DNA of 64,000 nucleotides from Asanoa sp. WMMD1127 (GTDB lineage Bacteria > Actinomycetota > Actinomycetes > Mycobacteriales > Micromonosporaceae): NCBI RefSeq assembly GCF_029626225.1, contig NZ_JARUBP010000001.1:4898001-4962000 (forward strand), written 5' to 3'. Under the pieces are notes generated by a model. It was not told where the DNA came from. It searched no databases and saw only the letters and a list, made by a program, of their open reading frames with translations. The position numbers were made by a program, and so were the translations under genes. Positions within the stretch are counted from its first letter, which is position 1. Each line of letters opens with the position of its first letter. This document shows, in pieces, positions 7,398-14,860 of the stretch.

Positions 7398-8576
7398 GGG
7401 GTTGTAGTCGACTTCCAAGGGCTCCTGGTCCGGGCGCTCCGCTTCGGGGACGTGTTGGAGGTTGACGCGGATGCGGTACCAGATGGAGCTGCGGCCGCGC
7501 ATGCCGTCGACCAGGATGTCGGCGGGTTGCAGGTAGCCGACGATCGCGGCGTGGCGGGCCTTCCAGCGGTCGAGGGCGGCCAGGGACTCGTGCTTGGTCT
7601 TCGAGCGGGCGATCTCGATCAGTGGCCGGGTCTGTAGGCGGCGGCCCTCGCCCTTGGGGGGTTTCTCAGCCGGGCCCAGGCGTTTGGCCAGGTCGAGCAG
7701 GGGTTCGAGAGAGCCGCGGGCGTGTTCGATGCCCGTCCAGGCGTCGCCGCGTTCGGCCCAGCGGGTGAGCACGGTGGTCAGGGTGAAGTCGGCGGGCCGG
7801 CAGTCGGGAACCTCGTCCCAGGTCAGCGGCGTCGACACGCGGGCGTCGGGGAGGGGGCGCACCGAGTAGGCCGACGCGACCGTGCGGTCCTTGGCGTTCT
7901 GGTTGAAGTCGACGAAGACGCCCTCGCGCTCCTCTTTCCACCAGCGGGCGGTGGCCAGGTCGGGGACCCGGATCTCGACCTCGCGCGCCACGGTCTCGGC
8001 GGCCAGCCGCACCTCGCGGTAGGTCCAGTGTGGATCGATGCGGGCGTAGATGTGGAAGCCGCGCGAGCCCGAGGTCTTGGGCCAGGCGGTGAGGCCGTGC
8101 TCTTCGAGCACCTCGCGGGCGACCAGGGCGACGTCGACGATCTGCCCCCACTCGACGCCGGGCATCGGGTCGAGGTCGACCCGCAGCTCGTCGGGATGGT
8201 CGAGGTCCTCGGCGCGCACGGGGTGTGGGTTGAGGTCGATGCACCCGAGGTTGACCACCCAGGCGAGCCCGGCCGCGTCGCGGACCACGGTCTCCTCGGC
8301 GGACGTGCCGCGCGCGTAGCGCAGCTCGACCGTGTCGATCCAGTCGGGCCGCTTGGCCGGCGTGCGCTTCTGCCAGATCGCCTCTTCGGAAAGGCCCTTG
8401 ACGAAGCGCTTGAGCACCATGGGCCGGCCCTCGACGCCGCGCAGCGCGCCCTCGGCCACGGTCAGGTAGTAGCGGACCAGGTCGAGCTTCGTGTGGCCGG
8501 CCTCGGGGAACACCACCCGGTCGGGGTTGGTGATCGTCACCTCGCGCCCACCGACCTCCAGCTTTTCAGACGCCAC
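7383..8576 (-). CDS. ligD: LigD-type archaeo-eukaryotic primase/polymerase (stand-alone NHEJ polymerase domain)
   Basis: 397 residues corresponding to the polymerase domain of bacterial LigD, without ligase or nuclease domains. The catalytic metal motif is seen as DELRVDLDPMPG (about 128-139), followed by TSGSRGFHIYARI (about 167-179), the nucleotide-binding SGSRGxH motif of the AEP superfamily. A later VDFNQNAKDRTVASAYSVRP segment supplies the third conserved block. Such proteins fill gaps and add nucleotides, preferably ribonucleotides, at Ku-bound breaks. No ku or ligase gene is in the window. The gene's last codons are part of the 44-bp duplication. Confidence 0.85.
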   Translation of the reverse strand: MASEKLEVGGREVTITNPDRVVFPEAGHTKLDLVRYYLTVAEGALRGVEGRPMVLKRFVKGLSEEAIWQKRTPAKRPDWIDTVELRYARGTSAEETVVRDAAGLAWVVNLGCIDLNPHPVRAEDLDHPDELRVDLDPMPGVEWGQIVDVALVAREVLEEHGLTAWPKTSGSRGFHIYARIDPHWTYREVRLAAETVAREVEIRVPDLATARWWKEEREGVFVDFNQNAKDRTVASAYSVRPLPDARVSTPLTWDEVPDCRPADFTLTTVLTRWAERGDAWTGIEHARGSLEPLLDLAKRLGPAEKPPKGEGRRLQTRPLIEIARSKTKHESLAALDRWKARHAAIVGYLQPADILVDGMRGRSSIWYRIRVNLQHVPEAERPDQEPLEVDYNPWAGS

Positions 8577-8589
8577 AGGCCCACCCTAG

Positions 8590-9579
8590 CTAGGTCACGT
8601 CGGGGTCGACGGCGATCAGGACCTTGCCGACCGCGCCGCCTTCGACAGCGTCGTGGGCCGCGGCGGTGTCGTCGAGCGGGAAGACCGTGGTGGGCGGGGG
8701 CGTGAGGAGGTTGGCGGCCAGGGCCGCGGTGAGGTCGGCGGCCGCCTGCCGGAACGCCTCGTCGGGCATCGTGTAGAGCAGCACGAAGCGCAGCAGCAGG
8801 TTGCGGTTCATCAGCTCCCGGACGGGCAGCTCGGCCGGCCGCGGCTCGGCGGCGTAGCTGGCGATCACCGCGTTCGGCGCGGCGACGTCGAGGTCGAGGC
8901 GCAGGTTGCTGGCCAGCGCCACCTCGACGAACCGGTCGACGCCCTCGGGCGCGATCGCGCGGATCTGGTCGGCCGCGTCGGGCGACCGGTAGTTGACCAC
9001 GTGCGGCGCGCCGGCCTCGCGGGCGAGCGTGGCCTTGGCGTCGCCGGAGACGGTGCTGATCACCGTGGCGCCGGCGGCGACGGCCTGCTGGATCGCGTAG
9101 CGGCCGACCGCGCCCGCGCCGCCGGCCACCAGCACAGTGCGGCCGTCGAGCGGGCCGTCGGCGAAAAGGCACCGGTGCGCGGTCACGCCCGGGACGCCCA
9201 GGCTGGCGCCGAGCGCCATGGACGCGTTGTCGGGCAGCGGGATCGCCTGGTCGGACGGCAGCACGGTGAACTGCGCGGCGGTGCCCCACGGCCGGCCGTG
9301 GGCGGCCAGGTAGAGCCAGACCCGCTGGCCGATGCGGCCGGGGTCGACGCCCGGGCCGACCTCGTCGACGACGCCGGCGCCGTCCATGTTGGGCACCTGG
9401 AGATGGGCTGACCGGTTCTGCGGGACCGCGCCCGAGCGGGCCTTCCAGTCGGTCGGGTTGACGGCCGAGTAGGCGACCCGCACCCGCACCTCGCCGGGGC
9501 CGGGACTCGGCGTGTCCACCTCTTCGATCCGCAGCACCTCGGCGGCGGGGCCGTGGTCGCGGTAGACGACTGCGCGCAT
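8590..9579 (-). CDS. Zinc-type alcohol dehydrogenase-like NADPH:quinone reductase
   Basis: 329-residue medium-chain dehydrogenase/reductase. It has the GroES-like N-terminus (AYSAVNPTDWKARSG, PNMDGAGVVDEVGPGVD) and a Rossmann dinucleotide motif VLVAGGAGAVGRYAIQQA (about 146-163). No structural or catalytic zinc cysteines are present, so it belongs to the quinone oxidoreductase branch, which reduces quinones or enones with NADPH. The start is ATG 9579; longer starts would add unrelated arginine-rich sequence. It is divergent from the chitinase gene across a 164-bp regulatory gap. Confidence 0.85.
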   Translation of the reverse strand: MRAVVYRDHGPAAEVLRIEEVDTPSPGPGEVRVRVAYSAVNPTDWKARSGAVPQNRSAHLQVPNMDGAGVVDEVGPGVDPGRIGQRVWLYLAAHGRPWGTAAQFTVLPSDQAIPLPDNASMALGASLGVPGVTAHRCLFADGPLDGRTVLVAGGAGAVGRYAIQQAVAAGATVISTVSGDAKATLAREAGAPHVVNYRSPDAADQIRAIAPEGVDRFVEVALASNLRLDLDVAAPNAVIASYAAEPRPAELPVRELMNRNLLLRFVLLYTMPDEAFRQAAADLTAALAANLLTPPPTTVFPLDDTAAAHDAVEGGAVGKVLIAVDPDVT

Positions 9580-9612
9580 GGTCGCCAGCTTAACGATATG
9601 CCCAGACATCCA

Positions 9613-9641
9613 TTGACTTGAATAGTAAAGTTTCCTAAGCT
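9613..9641 (+). promoter_or_regulatory. Chitinase promoter with overlapping palindromic operator
   Basis: TTGACT (9613-9618) and TAAGCT (9636-9641) are spaced by 17 bp, like a housekeeping promoter. The spacer and the -10 box are covered by an imperfect inverted repeat TAGTAAAGTTTCCTA (9623-9637), whose symmetric form would be TAGGAAA-G-TTTCCTA. A repressor bound there would block RNA polymerase. The chitinase ATG is about 100 bp further on, leaving a long leader. Confidence 0.5.
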
Positions 9642-9743
9642 TTTGCCACCTCGAGGCCCATCGGCGGGACACCCACCGCCGCCCCACCAGCGCGCCCTCC
9701 GCACGACTCCACGCACATCGCCCGTGCCTCGAAAGGTCCGACC

Positions 9744-11114
9744 ATGACCAAGAGACTCGCCGCGGCCGCGTTCGCCGCCGTGACCGCGGTGGCCGCCGGA
9801 ACGCTCGCCGTGCTGGCCGCACCGTCGCCCGCCCAGGCCGCCGTGCTGCCCAACGGTTTCAAGAGCGTCGGCTACATGCCCTCCTGGGCCGGCAGCGCCG
9901 GCAACATCCAATATTCGAAGCTGACCCACATCAACTACTCGTTCGTGCTGCCCACCGCCGGTGGCGGACTGACCGCCGTCGACAACCCGAGCAAGCTCCA
10001 GCAGATCGTCAGCTCCGGCCACGCCGCCAACACCAAGGTGCTGATCGCGATCGGCGGCTGGAACGACGGCAACGACTCCGGTTTCGAGCAGATGGCCGCC
10101 AACGCCGGCGCTCGTAACACATTCGTCACCAACGTGGTCAACCTGGTCAACCAGTACAACCTTGACGGTGTCGACATCGACTGGGAATACCCCGACCCGG
10201 GCACCTCCGGCAACAACTTCACGACACTGATGTCGCAGCTCAGCTCGGCCATGCACAGCCGCGGCAAGCTGCTCACCGCCGCGGTCGTCTCCGGCGGCGG
10301 CACCGCGCAGGGTGTGCAGCCGGCCGTCTTCGGGATGGTCGACTTCCTCAACATCATGACGTACGACGGTGGCTCGCCCCACGCCAACTACAACTGGACG
10401 ATCAGCAGCATCAACGAGTGGAAGTCCCGCGGGCTGCCGGCCAGCAAGGCGGTCGTCGGCGTGCCGTTCTACAGCCGGCCGGGCGGCATCCCGTACAACC
10501 AGATCATCGCGCAGAACCCGGCGTTCGCGAACCAGGACTGCGCGACGATCAACGGCGTCCAGCAGTGCTACAACGGCCTGCCGACCGTGCGCGCCAAGAC
10601 GCAGTGGGCGATGGCCAACGCCGGCGGGATCATGAACTGGGAGCTGTCCCAGGACCCCAACAACGCCAACTCACTGGTCAGCGCGATCTATTCGGTGGCG
10701 ACCGGTGGCAGCAACCCGAACCCGCCGACCGGGCGCACCGGGCGGATCACCGGCCTGGCCGGCAAGTGCGTCGACGTCGCGGCGGCCAGCACGGCCAACG
10801 GCACCGCGGTGCAGCTCTACACCTGCAACGGCACCAACGCCCAGACCTGGACGGTCAGCTCCGACGGGACGCTGCGGGCGCTGGGCAAGTGCATGGACGT
10901 CGCCAGCGGCTCGACCGCCAACGGGGCCAACGTGCAGCTGTGGGACTGCAACGGCTCCGGCGCGCAGGTCTGGCAGGCGCAGTCCAACCAGACGCTGCGT
11001 AACCCGCAGTCCAACAAGTGCCTCGACGTGCGCGACAACAGCAGCGCCGACGGGGCGCGCCTGCAGATCTGGGACTGCTTCGCCGGCGCCAACCAGCGCT
11101 GGGTGCTTCCCTGA
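9744..11114 (+). CDS. Secreted GH18 chitinase with C-terminal ricin-B-type lectin domain
   Basis: 456 residues. A Sec signal peptide (KR, hydrophobic core, cleavage near AQA-AV, residue 32) precedes a GH18 barrel. The catalytic motif DGVDIDWEYP places the acid Glu at about residue 148. SxGG is seen as IAIGGWNDG and the late strand as MNWELSQD. From about 330 to 456 is a ricin-type beta-trefoil (CBM13) with three repeats, each carrying the DxxxxxxxGxxxQxWxC-like pattern (NAQTW, GAQVW, NQRW) and paired cysteines. It is exported to hydrolyse chitin in fungal walls or arthropod debris. A strong hairpin at 11125-11166 ends the transcript. Confidence 0.92.
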   Translation: MTKRLAAAAFAAVTAVAAGTLAVLAAPSPAQAAVLPNGFKSVGYMPSWAGSAGNIQYSKLTHINYSFVLPTAGGGLTAVDNPSKLQQIVSSGHAANTKVLIAIGGWNDGNDSGFEQMAANAGARNTFVTNVVNLVNQYNLDGVDIDWEYPDPGTSGNNFTTLMSQLSSAMHSRGKLLTAAVVSGGGTAQGVQPAVFGMVDFLNIMTYDGGSPHANYNWTISSINEWKSRGLPASKAVVGVPFYSRPGGIPYNQIIAQNPAFANQDCATINGVQQCYNGLPTVRAKTQWAMANAGGIMNWELSQDPNNANSLVSAIYSVATGGSNPNPPTGRTGRITGLAGKCVDVAAASTANGTAVQLYTCNGTNAQTWTVSSDGTLRALGKCMDVASGSTANGANVQLWDCNGSGAQVWQAQSNQTLRNPQSNKCLDVRDNSSADGARLQIWDCFAGANQRWVLP

Positions 11115-11124
11115 CGAAGATCCG

Positions 11125-11166
11125 GCATCGGGTACGGCGGGAGCACCCTCCCGCCGCACCCGATGC
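11125..11166. terminator. Strong bidirectional terminator hairpin
   Basis: Arms GCATCGGGT-a-CGGCGGGAG and CTCCCGCCG-c-ACCCGATGC pair over 18 bp with a single A/C mismatch, with a 4-base CACC loop. It starts 10 bp after the chitinase stop and ends 6 bp before the stop of the convergent F420-type reductase gene, so it can serve both. Confidence 0.8.
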
Positions 11167-11172
11167 GTCAGC

Positions 11173-11793
11173 TCAGCGGACCGCGGCGGCCAGCGCCTCG
11201 CGGGCGCCGTCGGCGTCGCGGTTCGCGCCGTACACCGGCGTGCCGGGCTCCTGACGCCAGCTCTCGTCGAGCGAACCGGTGTCGACGGGATCGAACCCGA
11301 GCTGGTCGATCAGCTCCGCGACGACCTGCTTGGCGTTGGCGTCGTCGCCGGCCAGCGGCAGGGCGATGCGGCCCGGCGTGCCGGCCGGCTGCCCGGCCGC
11401 ACCGAGCGGCTTCCAGTTGATCGTGTTGAACGCCTTGACGACGCGCGCGCCCGTCAGGTGGTCGGCCGCCCAGCGCGACGAGGCGGTCCCGCCGTCGATC
11501 GCCGCGATCTGCCCGTCCCGCTGCGGGTAGTAGTTGTTGGTGTCGACGACGACCTTCCCGGCGAACGCGTCGCCCGGCAGGTCAGGCACCGCCCTGGTCG
11601 GAATGGAGATGACGACCAGGTCGTGGTCGGCCGCCTGCGCGACCGTGCCCACGCTGACCCCGGGCTCGGCGGCCAGCTCGTCCAGCGTGTGCGGGCCGCG
11701 GGAGTTGGCCACCACCACGCGGTGACCCAGTGCGCCGAGCCGCCGGGCAAGGGTGCCGCCGATCAGACCGGCGCCGATTATTCCGATATCCAT
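11173..11793 (-). CDS. NADPH-dependent F420 reductase-like oxidoreductase
   Basis: 206 residues starting with the dinucleotide motif GIIGAGLIGGTLARRL. It continues with NSRGPHTLDELAAEPG, where the Ser-Arg pair after strand 2 favours NADPH. The segment VVDTNNYYPQRDG and KAFNTINWKPLG match the F420H2:NADP+ oxidoreductase (Fno-like) family. It would exchange hydride between NADPH and cofactor F420, which actinomycetes commonly use. Start ATG 11791-11793. No ribosome site is visible upstream. It is divergent from the iron-binding protein gene. Confidence 0.8.
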   Translation of the reverse strand: MDIGIIGAGLIGGTLARRLGALGHRVVVANSRGPHTLDELAAEPGVSVGTVAQAADHDLVVISIPTRAVPDLPGDAFAGKVVVDTNNYYPQRDGQIAAIDGGTASSRWAADHLTGARVVKAFNTINWKPLGAAGQPAGTPGRIALPLAGDDANAKQVVAELIDQLGFDPVDTGSLDESWRQEPGTPVYGANRDADGAREALAAAVR

Positions 11794-11831
11794 ATGAACG
11801 GGAACGCGTACGGCGGCGATGATCTTCCCGG

Positions 11832-11856
11832 GTTATCCGGTTCGTTCCGTGGGTAG
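11832..11856 (+). promoter_or_regulatory. Possible SigB/SigF-type promoter
   Basis: GTTA (11832-11835), 15-bp spacer, GGGTAG (11851-11856), close to the GTTT-N14-16-GGGTAY form of actinobacterial SigB/SigF promoters. If used, transcription would begin only a few bases before ATG 11866, giving an almost leaderless mRNA. This argues against the upstream GTG at 11857 as the start. Confidence 0.35.
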
Positions 11857-11865
11857 GTGGCGGCC

Positions 11866-12465
11866 ATGACCACCGAACCGACCTATCCGCCGATGGAAGA
11901 GAGCAACGAGGCGACTCGGGACGAGCTTCGGGTCGCGCGGGAACAGGGTGACGCCTACGGGCACGCGATCGGCGCGATGGCCGACGAGGACGGCGCGGCG
12001 ACCGCCCGGGCCGGCGACTATCTCGTGGCGCTCGTCAACGAAGAGGCCGAGGGCATGTACATGCTCGACGACGGCGTGCTGGTCTGGCGCGAGGCGGCCC
12101 CCGACGCCAACGTGCACCTGGAGGTCGCGGTGGCCGACGCCGGCGACGGCCGGTTCGTGCCGGGCCTGCGGGTGCACGTCGACGTCGAGCGCGCCGGGAA
12201 GCCGATCCTGACCAACGTCGAGCTGCCGTTCCTGTGGCATCCGTTCCTCTACCACTACGGCGGCAACGCCAAGGTGCCCGACGCGGGGCCGTTCGAGGTG
12301 ACGGTCCGCATCGCGGCGCCGACGTTCATGCGGCACGATCCGGTCAACGGCAAGCGGTACGACTCCCGGGTCGACGTGCGCTTCGAGAACGTGACGTTCG
12401 CCAACGGTCGCAAGGAGAGCCCGGAGGCGTCGCCGCGCGGGGCGGACGCGCCGACCGCGGGATAA
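11866..12465 (+). CDS. P19/Tp34-like iron transporter-domain protein
   Basis: 199 residues. The core (about 55-180) resembles the PF10634 'iron transport' beta-sandwich of periplasmic P19 and Tp34. The matching segments are MYMLDDGVLVWREA, a conserved LPFLWHPFLYHYGGNAKVPD block, and PTFMRHDPVNGKRYDSRVDV. The Met and His residues are those that bind copper/iron in P19. Unlike P19 there is no signal peptide; the N-terminus is acidic and soluble, so it may act in the cytoplasm, or be exported by another route. No FTR1-type permease is nearby. A SigB-like promoter motif sits immediately upstream. Confidence 0.65.
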   Translation: MTTEPTYPPMEESNEATRDELRVAREQGDAYGHAIGAMADEDGAATARAGDYLVALVNEEAEGMYMLDDGVLVWREAAPDANVHLEVAVADAGDGRFVPGLRVHVDVERAGKPILTNVELPFLWHPFLYHYGGNAKVPDAGPFEVTVRIAAPTFMRHDPVNGKRYDSRVDVRFENVTFANGRKESPEASPRGADAPTAG

Positions 12466-12507
12466 TTCCGGTGCCGGCCGGGCCGGGCGTAGCTAGGGTT
12501 GGCGCCC

Positions 12508-13479
12508 GTGCGGACGGCGATTTCCACCATCGACGGCAACGACTGGCTCGACCCGGTCTGGCGGGCTGGCGCCGAGGCCTGGGCGACCGAGCGGCTCGCC
12601 GCCCATGGCACGCCGGTCACCGGCCCGTTCGAGCAGACCCGGGTGCGGCCCTGGTCGGTGAGCCTCAGGGTGCCGACCACCCGCGGCGTGCACTGGTTCA
12701 AGGCCAACACCCACGGCTGCCGCTACGAGGCGGCCCTGGCGTCGGCGCTGGCCTGGTGGGCGCCGTCCGAGGTGCTGGTGCCGGTCGCGGTCGACGCCGA
12801 TCGGGGCTGGCTGTTGACGGCCGATGCCGGGCAGATCCTCCGCGAGACCGCGCCGACGCTCGACGACTGGGCGCGGATGCTGGCCGCCTATGGCGCGCTG
12901 CAGCGGGTGCTGACCGAGCGGGCCGACGAGATGGTGGCGTTGGGCGTGCCCGACCTGCGCCCGGAGCGGCTGCCGGCGCAGTTGGCGGGCCTGCTCGACG
13001 ACCCGGCGGTCCGCGCCGACCTGGGGGAGCAGCGCCTGGCCGCGGTCTCGGCGGTGGCGCCCGCCTATGCGGACTGGTGCGCCGAGCTCGCCGCCGATGG
13101 TCTCGCCCCGTCGCTGCAACACGACGACCTGCACGACGGCAACGTCTTCGTCAACGGCCGCTTCTTCGACTGGGGCGACGCCAGCGTGGCCCACCCGTTC
13201 GGCACGCTGCTGGTCACGCTCTCGTCGGCGGGCCACACGTTCGGCCTGCGGCCCGGCGCGCCGGAACTGCTCCGCCTGCGCGACGCCTACCTGGCCGACT
13301 GGCCGGGCGACCCGGCGGCGCTGCGCCACTCGGCCACCCTCGCCTGCCGCGTCACCCGGGTCAGCCGGGCCCTCTCCTGGCGCCGGTCGCTCGACCGCTC
13401 GTCGCTGCCGCTGGACGACGACGTCCGCACGGCCCCGGCCGAGTGGCTGGGCGAGCTGACCGAGGCCGACGTGATCTAA
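12508..13479 (+). CDS. Aminoglycoside-phosphotransferase-like (APH/choline kinase) protein
   Basis: 323 residues from GTG 12508 (TTG 12499 is possible). The kinase-fold catalytic loop is LQHDDLHDGNVFV (around residue 210), followed by the metal motif FFDWGDASVAHPF. These correspond to HxDxxxxN and D(F/W)G in aminoglycoside phosphotransferases. The N-terminal lobe has WFKANTHGCRYEAAL in place of the ATP-binding Lys-Glu region. It most likely phosphorylates a small hydroxylated metabolite; antibiotic resistance is not implied. Its stop overlaps the convergent methyltransferase gene by 4 bp. Confidence 0.75.
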   Translation: MRTAISTIDGNDWLDPVWRAGAEAWATERLAAHGTPVTGPFEQTRVRPWSVSLRVPTTRGVHWFKANTHGCRYEAALASALAWWAPSEVLVPVAVDADRGWLLTADAGQILRETAPTLDDWARMLAAYGALQRVLTERADEMVALGVPDLRPERLPAQLAGLLDDPAVRADLGEQRLAAVSAVAPAYADWCAELAADGLAPSLQHDDLHDGNVFVNGRFFDWGDASVAHPFGTLLVTLSSAGHTFGLRPGAPELLRLRDAYLADWPGDPAALRHSATLACRVTRVSRALSWRRSLDRSSLPLDDDVRTAPAEWLGELTEADVI

Positions 13480-14252
13480 GGCCGCACCGCGGTGACGGTC
13501 ACGGCGCTGTAGTGCACGGTGAGGGCGCCGCCGAGCTCGTCGATGGCGGCGCCGGTCTCCGACAGCAGCGGCCCGAGCCGGTCCGCGGGCAGCCGGGTGA
13601 AGATGCCCTGCGTCGGCAGCACGTCGAGCCACTCGTCGCGGGTGTAGGTGTGCTGCCAGTCGTCGCGCCAGTGCTCCACGGCTTCGAAGCCGGCTTCCGT
13701 CAGGCCCGCGGCCGCCGTGTCGGCCATGGACCCGTAGGCGGCCAGGGCGTCCGCCGGCATCGCCGGCAGCTCCGGGACCAAGCGGGCGGCGATCCCGGCG
13801 AAAGCCGTTCCCGCGTCGGGCGTCGGCTGTCCCGCGTTCCAGAAGAGCGCGACGCGACCGCCGGGACGTAGCACGTCGAACGCGGCGTGGGCGCCGGCCC
13901 GCGGATCCACCCAGTGCCAGGCCTGCGCGGCCACCACCGTGTCGAAAACGCGGCCGGCCGGGTCCCAGCCCTCGATCTTCGCCACCTCGACCTCGACACC
14001 GTGCCGGCGGGCGTGGGCGGCCATCCGCGGGTCGGGCTCGACGCCGAGCACCCGGCAGCCGACCGCCTGGAACTGGCGGGAGGCGATGCCGGTGCCGCAA
14101 CCGACATCGAGCAGGTCGGAGCCCGGACTCGTGGCGACGATCCGCTCGATCAGGGCGGCGGGGTAGCGGGGCCGGGCGCGGTCGTAGCGTTCCGCGTCCA
14201 CTCCGAACGACTCGGCGACCTCACGATGGTGATGCACGGGTAGAGTGGGCAT
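13476..14252 (-). CDS. Class I SAM-dependent methyltransferase
   Basis: 258 residues. The SAM-binding motif I is LLDVGCGTGIASRQF (about 47-61) and motif II is VLGVEPDPRMAAHAR. The post-II acidic loop is followed by VVAAQAWHWVDP and motif LRPGGRVALFWN. This is the ubiquinone/menaquinone-type methyltransferase fold acting on small molecules. The start ATG (14250-14252) lies inside a perfect inverted repeat (14241-14264) shared with the divergent tetR gene. It is therefore probably repressed by that TetR. Confidence 0.85.
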   Translation of the reverse strand: MPTLPVHHHREVAESFGVDAERYDRARPRYPAALIERIVATSPGSDLLDVGCGTGIASRQFQAVGCRVLGVEPDPRMAAHARRHGVEVEVAKIEGWDPAGRVFDTVVAAQAWHWVDPRAGAHAAFDVLRPGGRVALFWNAGQPTPDAGTAFAGIAARLVPELPAMPADALAAYGSMADTAAAGLTEAGFEAVEHWRDDWQHTYTRDEWLDVLPTQGIFTRLPADRLGPLLSETGAAIDELGGALTVHYSAVTVTAVRP

Positions 14253-14264
14253 GCGCCCACTCTA
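14241..14264. promoter_or_regulatory. Palindromic TetR operator overlapping the methyltransferase start codon
   Basis: TAGAGTGGGC (14241-14250) and GCCCACTCTA (14255-14264) form a perfect 10-bp inverted repeat with a 4-bp spacer ATGC. It lies between the divergent methyltransferase and TetR genes and covers the methyltransferase start codon. The tetR start is 15 bp away. The size and symmetry are typical of TetR dimer sites. Confidence 0.7.
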
Positions 14265-14278
14265 AAGGAAATGACGAT

Positions 14279-14860
14279 TTGCCGACCGGTGTGTTCCTCC
14301 GTGACCCGCGCGAGCAGCTGTTCGGCGCCGCCGAGCGGGTCCTGCTCCGGGCCGGCCCGAGTGCCCTGACCAGCCGCGCAGTGACCGACGAGGCCGGCGT
14401 GGCCAAGGGCGTGCTGCACCGGCACTTCGCCGACTTCGACGACTTCCTCGCCGACCTCGTCCGCGACCGGATCGTCCGCCTCGAGACCGACGCCGCGGCG
14501 CTGCAAGCGGCCGCGGGCACCGGCAGCGTGGTGGACAACCTGACCCGGGCGCTCACCGACCTGTTCGGCTCGGTCGCCGTCGGCATCATCGCGTTGATCA
14601 CCTTCCGCGACGGGCTGCGAGCCCGGTTGCGCCGTGACCGGCCGCACGGGCTCCCCCTGCTGAGCGAGGCGGGCGCGATGATCGCCGACTACCTGGCGGC
14701 CGAGCGCGACCTGGGCCGCCTGCGGGCGGACGCCGACCTCGACACCCTCGGCCTCACCCTGATCGGCAGCGGCCATCTGGTCTTCGCCGGCGGTGACGCG
14801 CCGGAGCCCGGCGCGGTGCGGCGGATGGTCAGCGAGGCGATTCGGGGAGCGGTCCCGTGA
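14279..14860 (+). CDS. TetR family transcriptional regulator
   Basis: 193 residues with the TetR N-terminal DNA-binding domain: LFGAAERVLLRAGPSALTSRAV, then a recognition helix KGVLHRHFADFDDFLADLV. The ligand-binding half is a helical bundle with IIALITFRDGLRARLRRDRP. Start TTG 14279 is supported by an AAGGAA ribosome site at 14265-14270. The alternative is GTG 14291. The gene is divergent from the methyltransferase, with a palindromic operator between them. It probably represses both. The 3' end overlaps the convergent damaged glycosyltransferase gene. Confidence 0.85.
   Translation: MPTGVFLRDPREQLFGAAERVLLRAGPSALTSRAVTDEAGVAKGVLHRHFADFDDFLADLVRDRIVRLETDAAALQAAAGTGSVVDNLTRALTDLFGSVAVGIIALITFRDGLRARLRRDRPHGLPLLSEAGAMIADYLAAERDLGRLRADADLDTLGLTLIGSGHLVFAGGDAPEPGAVRRMVSEAIRGAVP

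Noticed and set aside
12508-13479. Antibiotic resistance gene
   Set aside because: Only the general APH/choline kinase fold is supported; nothing indicates an antibiotic substrate.
14689-14828. C-terminal 46 residues of the deacetylase/GT frame as a genuine domain
   Set aside because: Low-complexity and antisense to the tetR gene; the true C-terminus is in another frame at 14829-15104.
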